A DNA stretch of 64,000 nt from Bacteroidales bacterium. Its GTDB lineage: Bacteria > Bacteroidota > Bacteroidia > Bacteroidales > UBA932. Positions 8,312 through 16,723 of this stretch are shown piece after piece. Numbering within the stretch: position 1 is the stretch's first letter; each line of letters starts with the position of its first letter. The DNA is taken from positions 16,020 to 80,019 of the forward strand of contig JAFSQE010000033.1 in NCBI GenBank assembly GCA_017446775.1, given 5' to 3'. Both the position numbers and the translations under genes were made by a program. Below the pieces are notes generated by a model, which saw only the letters and a program-made list of their open reading frames with translations, did no database searches and was not told the origin of the DNA.

Positions 8312-9467
8312 GCCACAACGAGGGATTCTGCTTTGCGTTCCCCTTCCAGATCTGGAAATGCAGCTGTGAGGTGCTTTCGTCGGCAGCTTCCAGCGTCCCG
8401 ATGGTATCGCCGCCTTGCAGCTTCTGCCCTGTCTTTACAGTCGCCCTGGCCAGCTTGCAGTAGAAGGTGAAGTACTCGCCGTGCTGCACCAGCACGCAAT
8501 AGTTGTAGCCAGGCATTATCAGAATCTGCTTCACAACCCCTTCAAACACGCATTTTGCCTCGCTGCCCCTTTTTGCGGTTATGGTGATGCCGTTGTTTGC
8601 AGGCATGCTGATGTTCTTGTATATCGGATGCTTCTGTGCACCGAATGTCTCTGTCACGACACCTTTTACCGGCCACGGGAGATTCCCCTTGTTCTGTTCG
8701 AACTTGCCCGACACGGTATAATCGATCTGGTCTTTTCTGGTCATCTCCTTGCCCAGAATCCGCTCTACCTCTTTGTTCAGCCGCTCCATCTCCTTGCGCT
8801 TGCGCTCCAGCTCTGCCTTGTATTTTTTCTTGTCTTTGGCAAGGGTATTGACCATCGCCCGGGTGCTTTTCTCCTCTTTCAGAAGTGTGTTGTACTCTTT
8901 CTCCCGCTCTTTTTTTAGCGCCCCGGCCTCGTTGTACATCGCCTTTAGAGATGCCTTCTGCTCTTCAAGCGCATCCTTTGCGGCCACAATCTCAACTGCC
9001 TCGGCATTCATGGCCGCCGACAGGTTCTTAAGATAAGAGAAGCGCCGGTATCCCTGCCCCGGGTTTTCGCTTGCAAGCAGATACATGAACCACACCCGGT
9101 GGTCGCGGTTTTTGTAGGTGTTGTAAACAAGGGTAGAGTAGTATTTCTCCAGAGTGTCGATGCGCGAGCGCAGCTTGGCTATCTCCTTGTCTTTCTGGTT
9201 GATCTGGCTCTGGAGCGATTTTAGGGCCTTGTCCGATTCCGCCACCAGCTTTTTGCGGCTGGCGCTCTTTTTCTGCAATAATACCAGGCGGTTGTACGAG
9301 GCCTGATGCTTTGAAGAGGTCGCCTTGAGCTCTTCGTCGATATATCGTATCTCCTCTTTAAGCTTTGCAATCGACTCTTTCTGCTTTGAGACATCCTGTG
9401 CCGACAGCGGGCTGCCCATTGCCAGAGCTGCCGCAATCACACAAAGATACCTGCAGATGTTTCTCAT
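8304..9467 (-). CDS. EnvC-like protein: coiled coil plus degenerate LytM/M23 domain
   Basis: The protein has 387 residues: a signal peptide (about residues 1-23, ending SPLSAQD), a long coiled coil (residues 25-250, many K/E/L heptads), and a C-terminal LytM domain (residues 270-387). The peptidase motifs are degenerate: NNGITIT replaces HxGxD, FYCKLA replaces the YxHL histidine, and QLHF replaces HxH. This matches EnvC-type activators, which stimulate a separate periplasmic amidase at division rather than cutting peptidoglycan. It overlaps the TPR gene by 4 bp as the third gene of an operon. Confidence 0.88.
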   Translation of the reverse strand: MRNICRYLCVIAAALAMGSPLSAQDVSKQKESIAKLKEEIRYIDEELKATSSKHQASYNRLVLLQKKSASRKKLVAESDKALKSLQSQINQKDKEIAKLRSRIDTLEKYYSTLVYNTYKNRDHRVWFMYLLASENPGQGYRRFSYLKNLSAAMNAEAVEIVAAKDALEEQKASLKAMYNEAGALKKEREKEYNTLLKEEKSTRAMVNTLAKDKKKYKAELERKRKEMERLNKEVERILGKEMTRKDQIDYTVSGKFEQNKGNLPWPVKGVVTETFGAQKHPIYKNISMPANNGITITAKRGSEAKCVFEGVVKQILIMPGYNYCVLVQHGEYFTFYCKLARATVKTGQKLQGGDTIGTLEAADESTSQLHFQIWKGNAKQNPSLWLR

Positions 9468-11107
9468 TCGCCCAAACGTGATGCCTGACCCGAGTAAACT
9501 TCTGCCAAATCGTTCTCGCCCAGGGCTTTGAGCACTGTGGCATAGTGTCGCAGGATAACTCCGCTCTCCTTACCGCCGTGTATCATGGCGTGCTTGAAGT
9601 GGGCCTTGGCCTCCAGATCCTGCCCTATCAGGTGGAGGATCCAGGCGTAGGTGTCCAGATATGTGGCGTTGTCGGGTTCTTTCTCTATGGTGGTGCGGCT
9701 CATCTGCAGTGCCTTGCGCAAATCCTTTGGCACTTTCTTGACGGGGGTGGGGTAGCGCTCGCTGATATAATAGGCATAGTTGTTGAGCACCGGAACATAT
9801 CCTGGATCCAGCTTGAGCGCCTTATCGTAATATTTGAAGGCTGTTTTTGCTTCACCCTTGGTGTGATACAGGTCTCCCAGCGCGCTGTAGCAGGTTTTTT
9901 GGGTTTCACTCCCTTTGGCTGCGACAGCCTCGCAGGCGATGTAGTCCTCTATCGCGCTGTCAATTTCTCCCATCTGCCAGAAGCTGGACGCACGCAGCTG
10001 CAGCAGGTCGATGTTAGCCGGGAAGCGTTGCAGCGCTACGGTGGCGCTGGATGTTACCCCTGCAAAATCGCCGCTGTAATAGAGCATCAGCGGATATGTG
10101 AAATTAAGTGTATAACTCTCCGGATAGTTGTCGGCGTTGAGCTTTGCCAGCAGCAGGGCCTCGTCGACCCGCCCACGCTGGTAGAGATAGGTGCTGGTGA
10201 GCGAGCATACCGACGAATCGGCCGGCGCGCTGGCATACATGCTCAGCATCATGGTGTCTACCTGCGGCGCGAAAGTGTATACAAACTGCTGCTGACCAAG
10301 AACTTCTGCCATATATTCCGTCTTTGCCCTGGGCAAGATGTCCGGATTCGCCAGAAACGGGTTGATGTTTTCGAAATAGAGGTCGTACTGCCCCATTGAC
10401 CTGTGTACGTGCGCCTTGCCGTAGCGGGCCTCGGTGTCGAACGGATTGGCTTCCAACGCCTCGTTGTAGAAGCGCAGCGCCTCTTCGTTATTGAATCTGG
10501 CGGCGTTGTACTGTGCCAGGAAGCAGGCGGCACGGGGCGAATGGCTTTGATTGTAGTAGCCAAGCATATAGTCGTAGGCTTGCTGGGGCTTGTTCTGCGA
10601 CAGCAGGATGTCGGTACGGATAGTGGCCAGCGGGTCGCAGGCGCCCACCTTGCCCTCTAACTTGTCCACCGCCTCCAGCGCCTTGTCGTACTGGCCGCAG
10701 GCGGTGTAGGCACCAATCAGCTCGGAATAGACCGATGTCTTGCCGGGATGCTCTGCAACCAGCTTCTCAAGAATCTCCGCAGCCTCTTCGCTTCTGCCCT
10801 GCGCAAGGTAGTTCTCTGCCAGGGAGTAGTTGTACCAATAGTTGTCGGGATCCAGCTCCACCGCCTTCTGAAGCTGCCCTGCGGCGGCGGTGCTGTCGCG
10901 CAGCATGGTGCTGATATAGTAATATGCGGCATCGTTGCCGGGTTCGTCGGCAACAACCTTTTTGAACTGGTTGTATGCAGCCCTTACGTCGTTTGAATAG
11001 TAGAGGCGCAGCGCCTCCAGGAAATTCTCTGACTGCGCCCGGGCCACCGGCTGCAACGCAGTTAGCGCGACGGCGGCAAATACGATATGTAAAATTCTTT
11101 TCATCAA
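9464..11107 (-). CDS. Secreted tetratricopeptide-repeat protein
   Basis: The protein has 547 residues with a signal peptide (residues 1-24, ending ARAQSEN). TPR-type helical repeats fill most of the length, for example AYYYISTMLRDS, YWYNYSLAENYLAQGRSEEA, and AFKYYDKALKLDPGYVPVLNNYAYYI. It probably acts as a periplasmic scaffold. TPR genes beside EnvC-like genes recur in Bacteroidales, which suggests an envelope or division role, but that is inference. It is coupled at both ends by 4-bp overlaps (serine hydrolase before, EnvC-like after). Confidence 0.85.
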   Translation of the reverse strand: MMKRILHIVFAAVALTALQPVARAQSENFLEALRLYYSNDVRAAYNQFKKVVADEPGNDAAYYYISTMLRDSTAAAGQLQKAVELDPDNYWYNYSLAENYLAQGRSEEAAEILEKLVAEHPGKTSVYSELIGAYTACGQYDKALEAVDKLEGKVGACDPLATIRTDILLSQNKPQQAYDYMLGYYNQSHSPRAACFLAQYNAARFNNEEALRFYNEALEANPFDTEARYGKAHVHRSMGQYDLYFENINPFLANPDILPRAKTEYMAEVLGQQQFVYTFAPQVDTMMLSMYASAPADSSVCSLTSTYLYQRGRVDEALLLAKLNADNYPESYTLNFTYPLMLYYSGDFAGVTSSATVALQRFPANIDLLQLRASSFWQMGEIDSAIEDYIACEAVAAKGSETQKTCYSALGDLYHTKGEAKTAFKYYDKALKLDPGYVPVLNNYAYYISERYPTPVKKVPKDLRKALQMSRTTIEKEPDNATYLDTYAWILHLIGQDLEAKAHFKHAMIHGGKESGVILRHYATVLKALGENDLAEVYSGQASRLGE

Positions 11108-12645
11108 TACTTTTCGTGTACCCTGGTGAGGGCATTGTCCAGCGTGGTGAACATGGCCGAATCAAAATTGGAATTGGAGTAATTGCGCGAATTGCACAGG
11201 ATAACCCCGTTGACACCGTTTTTGCCGCGGACCCACAGGGAGGCCACTCCGGCCAGGCTGCCGGTATGGTAAACCGCCCAGTTGGGGTAGGCTCCGTGTC
11301 CTATCCACCATCCAAAGCCATATCCGCCGTAGTTGGTATACATCTTATCCAGCCATTCTGGTTGCAGGATATCGGGTGCGACGGTACCGTAATCTATGGC
11401 GGTGAGAATACGGGCCATGTCGGGCGCAGAGGCCATGACGGCGCCGCAGGCTCCGGCTATTGTCATGTCGTTGTCGTAGGGGTATGCACTGTCCTGGGCA
11501 TAGTAGATGCACTCGTTGATGCGCCGCTCGCTCAGGGCGGTTTTGGAGAGCCAGATGTCGTTGGCGCCGGCCCTGGCGGCCACTTCCCGCAGGTATGTCT
11601 CGTAGTCTTTGCCGGTGACCTGTTCTATGACCATGCCAAGGATGCAGTATCCCAGGTTGAAGTAGGAGTAGCCTGACCCGGGGGCATTGTCAGTGGGGAT
11701 GTACTTTATCAGGTACTCCACCCGCTTCTGCAGGCTCTTGCCGGCAAAGCGCAAATCGTTGGTAAAGACGGGATCGCTCCCGATGGCGCTGTTGTTCCAG
11801 CCCGACCGGTGTGAGAGCAAATCCCTGATACGGACGCTTTTGGCAGACGGAAGAGGCGTGAACGTAAACAGGGCGGACAGCGAGCCTCCGGGGGCAAAGG
11901 GACAGTCGTCAAGGCTTAGCCTGCCCTCCTGGCACAGGGTCAGGATGCAGATGGCGGTGAGGGTCTTGCTCACGCTGGCCAGCCGGAACAGATGGTTTTC
12001 TGTGCAGAGTACTGGGTCGCTGCCGGCATCGGCCATGCCATATCCGCCGGAATATACTATCTTTTCTCCCTTGGTAACCGCCATGCTCACCGCCGGGATG
12101 CCGTAGGCTATCATAAAGTTGTAGACCTTCTTGTCTATAGAGGGGTCGCCGCTGCGGGCCACCATCATGTATGTTGTGGAGTGCAGGCCGTCCTCTGCCA
12201 CAACAACACAGGGGTCGTTCCTGGTAAAATCCACGGGAGTAATGCCGTTTTCCAGTTTCTGTCCGCCGACATATACCGATGCCTTACTGCTGACTTCGAA
12301 GTAAGGTACCATGCCTGTCATGTCGGCATTCTCCGGGATGGTGACAAGGAGTATGTCGTGGCCGCGCAGCTTGCGTGGCGAATAGCTCAACGTAGTGTTC
12401 AGGGAGGCGTTGGCAGAGGGGGTGAACTGCACCGATACAAGTTCGCACTCTGTGGATTTGGGGAGCTCCGGTTCAGGTTCAGGTTCGGGTTCGGGTTCCG
12501 GTTCCGGCTCGGGCTCCGGTTCCGGCCCGGGCTCTGAACCCTGTTCCTGCTTGTCGTCTTCGCCGCCCTGGTCGGGTAACGGGTCGCACTGCCACAGCAT
12601 AAGGCATGCGGCCAGCAGGAGCAAATATCTGGTTACTTTCTTCAT
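11104..12645 (-). CDS. Lipoprotein serine hydrolase (beta-lactamase/penicillin-binding class C fold) with Pro-Glu linker
   Basis: The protein has 513 residues. A lipobox lies at LAACLMLWQC (Cys about residue 19), followed by a (PE)n linker at about residues 38-60. A domain of about 100 residues precedes the hydrolase domain, which has SVSK (SxxK nucleophile), YSYFN (YxN) and HTG. Such enzymes act on D-Ala peptides or small esters. It is the first gene of the operon with the TPR and EnvC-like proteins. The linker lies at 12470-12538, where the DNA is a six-base repeat prone to slippage. Confidence 0.87.
   Translation of the reverse strand: MKKVTRYLLLLAACLMLWQCDPLPDQGGEDDKQEQGSEPGPEPEPEPEPEPEPEPEPEPELPKSTECELVSVQFTPSANASLNTTLSYSPRKLRGHDILLVTIPENADMTGMVPYFEVSSKASVYVGGQKLENGITPVDFTRNDPCVVVAEDGLHSTTYMMVARSGDPSIDKKVYNFMIAYGIPAVSMAVTKGEKIVYSGGYGMADAGSDPVLCTENHLFRLASVSKTLTAICILTLCQEGRLSLDDCPFAPGGSLSALFTFTPLPSAKSVRIRDLLSHRSGWNNSAIGSDPVFTNDLRFAGKSLQKRVEYLIKYIPTDNAPGSGYSYFNLGYCILGMVIEQVTGKDYETYLREVAARAGANDIWLSKTALSERRINECIYYAQDSAYPYDNDMTIAGACGAVMASAPDMARILTAIDYGTVAPDILQPEWLDKMYTNYGGYGFGWWIGHGAYPNWAVYHTGSLAGVASLWVRGKNGVNGVILCNSRNYSNSNFDSAMFTTLDNALTRVHEKY
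12470..12538 (-). repeat. Hexanucleotide repeat coding a Pro-Glu linker
   Basis: About ten copies of a six-base unit (GGTTCn/GGCTCn on the plus strand) encode alternating Pro-Glu. Synonymous changes break perfect identity, but length change by slippage stays in frame and would only alter the spacer between the lipid anchor and the enzyme. Confidence 0.8.
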
Positions 12646-12653
12646 CCTCTACA

Positions 12654-12661
12654 CAAAAATA
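12654..12661 (-). promoter_or_regulatory. -7 element for serine hydrolase operon
   Basis: On the minus strand this reads TATTTTTG, a full TAnnTTTG match, with only 8 bp between it and the ATG at 12645. The predicted transcript would have almost no leader. Confidence 0.45.
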
Positions 12662-12783
12662 CGACAATCTTTTTAACAAAAACCAGTCCAACCCTCTTTT
12701 TAAAATCAGCAGCGCTGTTTTTGAAAACGTAAAAACTTGATATTGTGGAAGTTTTGGGTATGGCCAAACTGTGCGCCCAGACA

Positions 12784-12791
12784 TATCTTTG
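12784..12791 (+). promoter_or_regulatory. -7 element of yifB-like gene
   Basis: TATCTTTG ends 15 bp before the ATG at 12807. This supports that start over the GTG at 12771, which lies upstream of the element. Confidence 0.5.
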
Positions 12792-12806
12792 TGTAAAAAA
12801 AGCAAG

Positions 12807-14333
12807 ATGATATGTAAGACTTATGCGGCGGCCTGCATCGGGCTGCAGGTGGTGCCGGTTGTGATAGAGACCGATATCTCTACGGGCATCGGACTCTATA
12901 TCGTCGGTATGCCCGACATAGCGGTAAAGGAGAGCCTGATGCGCATCACCACCGCCCTGCGCAGCTACGGCTACGCGGTTCCGGGGAAGCGGATTGTGAT
13001 TAACATGGCACCGGCCGATATCCGCAAGGAGGGGGCATCGTTTGACCTGGCGATAGCGGTGGCGCTGCTAAGCGCCATGGACGTGATACCGGCCGACACG
13101 ATTTCTGAGTATGTGATAATGGGCGAACTGGCCCTGGACGGCAAGGTGCGCGACATTTACGGGGCGCTGCCGATTGCCGACAGCTGCTTTCAGCGCGGCT
13201 TTAGAAAGTTTATCATGCCTCACGATTCGGCGATGGAGGCGGTGGACCTTGACGGAGCGATTATATACGGCGTCCGCACGCTTGCGGATGTGATTGCGAT
13301 TATGCGCTCTGACAGCGATGCAGAACAGATGGTAATGCGGCGCAGTGCCGATAAGACCCCGTCGCAGAAAACAAACAGCGATTTTAAGGATGTAAAGGGG
13401 CAGCAAATGGCCAAACGGGGGCTGGAAATCGCGGCTGCCGGCTCTCACAATCTGATTCTCATTGGGAGTCCCGGGTGTGGCAAGACCCTCATGGCCAGTT
13501 GTCTGCCCTCTATCCTGCCCCCAATGACCAAAGAGGAGTCGATACAGACCAGCAAGATATATTCTGTGGCGGGAAAGTCCATCGGGCGCAGCGGGCTTAT
13601 GCGGGAGCGGCCGTTCCGCTCGCCGCACAACAGTGCCAGCGTAGTCTCTCTGCTGGGGGGCGGCTCCATGGCTATGCCGGGGGAGATATCGCTGGCCCAC
13701 AACGGGGTGCTCTATCTGGACGAAGTCACACTTTTCAGCCGCGCGACGCTGGATCTGCTGCGCCAGCCCCTTGAAGATGGGCGGATTGTGATTTCGCGGG
13801 CCCGATACCGGGTCGAATATCCCTGCGAGTTTATGTTCGTGGCCTCCATGAACCCCTGCCCGTGCGGGTATTATGGCGACCAGACGCACCGCTGCAAATG
13901 CTCTGAGAGGGAAATCGCGCAATACCTGTCGCGTGTTTCGGGCCCGATGATGGACCGCATAGACATGCATGTCTGGGTAGAGCGGGTCCCGGCAGAATTG
14001 CTGGTAGCGGAACCTGCAGCTGAGCCCAGCAGCGCGATTGCAGAGCGGGTGGCGCGGGCCAGAAAGATTCAGGCAGAGCGTTTTGCCGCAGACGGGATAT
14101 TCACCAACAGCGCCATGACGGCCAGGATGATAACCAAATACTGCCGTTTGAGCGCTGCTCAGGTGGAATTCTTCGACAAGATTATCGACAAACTGGGGCT
14201 CTCTGCCCGGGCCTATAGCCGCATACTGAAACTCTCCCGCACAATTGCCGACCTGGCCGGCGAGAGAGATATCACGCAGGCGGCCATTGCAGAAGCCCTT
14301 CAATACCGCAACCTCGACCGCATGGGACGGTAG
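12807..14333 (+). CDS. YifB/ComM-like magnesium chelatase-family AAA+ ATPase
   Basis: The protein has 508 residues from ATG 12807 (MICKTYAAACIGLQ). An N-terminal ChlI-like domain (residues 1-165; DISTGIGLYIVGMPDIAVKES) is followed by the AAA+ core with Walker A GSPGCGKT and Walker B LYLDEV. The zinc-like CPCGYYGDQTHRCKC motif and a C-terminal Mg-chelatase helical domain complete it. ComM homologues act as helicases for branch migration during natural transformation; whether this organism is competent is not shown. An upstream GTG at 12771 would add 12 residues but precedes the predicted transcription start. Confidence 0.93.
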   Translation: MICKTYAAACIGLQVVPVVIETDISTGIGLYIVGMPDIAVKESLMRITTALRSYGYAVPGKRIVINMAPADIRKEGASFDLAIAVALLSAMDVIPADTISEYVIMGELALDGKVRDIYGALPIADSCFQRGFRKFIMPHDSAMEAVDLDGAIIYGVRTLADVIAIMRSDSDAEQMVMRRSADKTPSQKTNSDFKDVKGQQMAKRGLEIAAAGSHNLILIGSPGCGKTLMASCLPSILPPMTKEESIQTSKIYSVAGKSIGRSGLMRERPFRSPHNSASVVSLLGGGSMAMPGEISLAHNGVLYLDEVTLFSRATLDLLRQPLEDGRIVISRARYRVEYPCEFMFVASMNPCPCGYYGDQTHRCKCSEREIAQYLSRVSGPMMDRIDMHVWVERVPAELLVAEPAAEPSSAIAERVARARKIQAERFAADGIFTNSAMTARMITKYCRLSAAQVEFFDKIIDKLGLSARAYSRILKLSRTIADLAGERDITQAAIAEALQYRNLDRMGR

Positions 14334-14342
14334 CCGTATCCG

Positions 14343-15212
14343 CTATTTAAGGTTGTCAGGGATGGGGTTCATCGCCCCTTCGCATGTGCAGATGTAGGTG
14401 GATACCGCCACGGCGGTCTCGTGCGCCTGAGGCACGCTCTTGCCATTTAGCAGAGAACCTATGAAAGCGCCGGTAAAGCTGTCGCCGGCACCCACGGTGT
14501 CCACCACCTTCACGTCGGGAGCTTTCAGGAAGGATATACCGCCATCGTAATAAATCCCGCTGCCGTTTGCGCCCAGCGTGAGGATTATCATCTTTATGCC
14601 GAATTCGCGCATCAAATATCCGCACTGCGCCTCGGTCCCGAAGCCAGGAATGGCGAAGCGGTGCGCCACTGTCACCATCTCCTCGTCGTTTATCTTGAGT
14701 ATGTCGCAGCGGCGGAAAGAGTCTTCCAGAATCTCCTTGGTGTAGAACTGCTGCCGAAGGTTGATATCGAACACCTTGAGACAGTCACCAGGAACAGCGT
14801 CCAGGAAGCGGCGGATGGTGCTGCGGCTTACTTCGCTGCGCTGGGCCAGGGATCCGAAGCATACGGCGCGGCAGTCGGCAGCCAGACTGGCCAGTTTACC
14901 TGTATAAGGGATAAAGTCCCACGCCACTCCGGTCTTGATCTCGTACTGAGGTACGCCGGCAGCATCTACCGTAACCTCTACGGTGCCGGTGGGCTGCTCT
15001 ACCGTCTCCAGAAGATAGGGAAGGTCGTGCGCGTCAAGCTCTGCCTTCAGTTCCCGGCCAAGGTCATCGCCGCCCACAGCGCTCACTGCAATCCCTTCCA
15101 GATTGAACACTCGGGCGTGATATGCAAAATTAGCGGGCGCTCCGCCCAGCTTTTTCCCGGTGGGGAGCTTATCCCACAGGGCTTCGCCCAGGCCTACTAC
15201 ATATTTGCCCAT
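14343..15212 (-). CDS. PfkB-family sugar kinase, fructokinase-like
   Basis: The protein has 289 residues. It has the PfkB fold with an N-terminal GLGEALWDKLPTGKKLGGAPANFAYHA sugar-binding region and a C-terminal signature DTVGAGDSFTGAFIGSLL, with the catalytic Asp in GAGD. It would phosphorylate a ketohexose, most likely fructose, in the cytoplasm. The MFS gene ends 2 bp upstream, so transporter and kinase form an operon that suggests uptake and phosphorylation of fructose or a fructose-bearing sugar. The substrate is inferred. Confidence 0.87.
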   Translation of the reverse strand: MGKYVVGLGEALWDKLPTGKKLGGAPANFAYHARVFNLEGIAVSAVGGDDLGRELKAELDAHDLPYLLETVEQPTGTVEVTVDAAGVPQYEIKTGVAWDFIPYTGKLASLAADCRAVCFGSLAQRSEVSRSTIRRFLDAVPGDCLKVFDINLRQQFYTKEILEDSFRRCDILKINDEEMVTVAHRFAIPGFGTEAQCGYLMREFGIKMIILTLGANGSGIYYDGGISFLKAPDVKVVDTVGAGDSFTGAFIGSLLNGKSVPQAHETAVAVSTYICTCEGAMNPIPDNLK

Positions 15213-15214
15213 GA

Positions 15215-16393
15215 TTATTTGCGCATTTTAACAGTGTAGAACAACAGGAACAGAACGCCCAGGGTCATCACCGCGATAGCACCTGCCTGGCTGTTTACGG
15301 CATCGGCTGCCACACCCATGATGGGCGGGAAGATCGCACCGCCAATGATACCCATGATAAGCAGGCCGGAAACCTCGTTCTGCTTGTCCGGCACAGCCTG
15401 CAGCGACTGGGCGAATATGACGGAGAATATGTTGGAGTTACCCAGACCAGCCAGTACGATAGCACCGTAAAGGAGAGTTTTGCTGTCGCCGAAGAACATG
15501 CCGACCATGGCTAAAAGCAGCATCAGCACGCTCACGAAAAATACTTTGCGGTGGCTTACCACAGAGAGCAGCAGAGCGCCCAGAAGGCAGCCGGCGGTAC
15601 GGCAGATAAAATAGAGGCTGGTGGCGAACCCGGCAGCTTCAAGCGGCAGGCCGGCCCTCTCCATCAGGAGCCTGGGAGCGGTGGTGTTGATGCCGACATC
15701 CACACCCACATGGCAGATGATGCCTATAAAAGAGAACAGCACGAATCCCACACCCAGCAGTTTGAAGCAGTCGGCGAAAGAAGAGGTCTCGCCTGCAACC
15801 TGTTCGCGCGGGATGGCGGTGATGGCCAGCAGTACGGAGGCTATGACAGCCACGGCGCCGTAGATGGGGAACAGTGCCCTCCAGCCAAGGCCGAACAGCG
15901 AAGGGGTGGCAGCGGCGCACCAGCCCATGATAAGCGGAGCCATGAACGATGCGATGGCTTTCACAAACTGCCCGAAGGTCACGGCGCTGGCCAGGGTCTT
16001 GCCACTTATAAGGTTAGTGATGAGCGGGTTGAGGGACGTCTGCATTATGGCGTTGCCGATACCCAGCAGGGAAAATGCAACCAGCATCAGCGCCAGGCTG
16101 TTGCTGAAGATGGGCAGCAGCAGGGATATCACCGTAACCACCATAGAGAGCATTACGGTATTCTTGCGGCCGATGCGGTTCATCAGCAGACTTGTCGGAA
16201 TGGAGAAAATCAAAAACCAGACAAATACCATGGAAGGGAGGATGTTTGCCACCGTGTTGCTCAGTTCGTGCTCTTTCATAACATAACTGGAGGCGGTGCC
16301 CACCAGATCCACGAATCCCATTGCGAAGAAACATAGCATAACCGGAATTATCTGCACCGGAATGCCTTTTTTGGTTTGAACGTCGTTGCTCAT
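15215..16393 (-). CDS. MFS sugar transporter, FucP/GluP-like
   Basis: The start is set at ATG 16393 (MSNDVQTKKGIPVQIIPVMLCFF), giving 392 residues. An upstream extension to 16549 would run past the promoter and into the region before DUF4492. About twelve membrane segments are visible, with the MFS loop motif NRIGRKNTVML after helix 2. The protein resembles sugar:proton symporters of the FucP/GluP branch. It pairs with the downstream fructokinase-like gene. Confidence 0.86.
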   Translation of the reverse strand: MSNDVQTKKGIPVQIIPVMLCFFAMGFVDLVGTASSYVMKEHELSNTVANILPSMVFVWFLIFSIPTSLLMNRIGRKNTVMLSMVVTVISLLLPIFSNSLALMLVAFSLLGIGNAIMQTSLNPLITNLISGKTLASAVTFGQFVKAIASFMAPLIMGWCAAATPSLFGLGWRALFPIYGAVAVIASVLLAITAIPREQVAGETSSFADCFKLLGVGFVLFSFIGIICHVGVDVGINTTAPRLLMERAGLPLEAAGFATSLYFICRTAGCLLGALLLSVVSHRKVFFVSVLMLLLAMVGMFFGDSKTLLYGAIVLAGLGNSNIFSVIFAQSLQAVPDKQNEVSGLLIMGIIGGAIFPPIMGVAADAVNSQAGAIAVMTLGVLFLLFYTVKMRK

Positions 16394-16430
16394 TACTTTA
16401 TTTTTTGATAATAATTCGCTTATTGAAATC

Positions 16431-16438
16431 CAAAGATA
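16431..16438 (-). promoter_or_regulatory. -7 element of the MFS-kinase operon
   Basis: On the minus strand this reads TATCTTTG, 37 bp before the ATG at 16393. It supports that start codon. Confidence 0.5.
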
Positions 16439-16479
16439 ATAATAAAAAAGCGTATCTTTACTGAAAACTTCTCTTTCAG

Positions 16480-16722
16480 ATGGATTCCAGGCCCCGCAAA
16501 ACCCCTTCGCTTTTCTCTCTTTACCGCGATGGTTTCCGCAATATGACATGGGGCAAGCCGCTTGTGTGGCTCATCATTCTTAAGCTGGTGATACTTTTCG
16601 CCGTGCTCAGGGTGTTCTTTTTCCGCCCTGCGATGGCCGGCCTCAGCGAGCAGGAGAAGATAGAGGCGGTCTCCGGCCGCCTGACCGATGTCGATCAAAC
16701 ACAAACAACCAACAATAACTGA
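16480..16722 (+). CDS. DUF4492 protein, cytochrome bd-associated small membrane protein
   Basis: The protein has 80 residues. A basic N-terminus (PRKTPSLFSLYRDGFRNM) precedes one membrane helix (about residues 29-48, LVWLIILKLVILFAVLRVFFF). DUF4492 genes are known to sit directly before cydAB in Bacteroidota, and this one ends 1 bp before the cydA ATG. By position and size it may be an accessory or assembly subunit of the bd oxidase, comparable in idea to CydX, though no homology is claimed. A weak -7 box, TATCTTTA, lies at 16453-16460. Confidence 0.85.
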   Translation: MDSRPRKTPSLFSLYRDGFRNMTWGKPLVWLIILKLVILFAVLRVFFFRPAMAGLSEQEKIEAVSGRLTDVDQTQTTNNN

Positions 16723-16723
16723 T

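Noticed and set aside
12771..12806. GTG start for the YifB-like ATPase
   Set aside because: It lies upstream of the -7 box at 12784-12791, and the family N-terminus matches from ATG 12807.
13068..14303. Long open frame antisense to the YifB-like gene (411 codons)
   Set aside because: It is composed of basic, His- and Arg-rich low-complexity translation typical of antisense shadows in GC-rich genes, with no domain.
16394..16549. N-terminal extension of the MFS transporter
   Set aside because: The added residues are not membrane-like and the -7 box at 16431-16438 lies within them.
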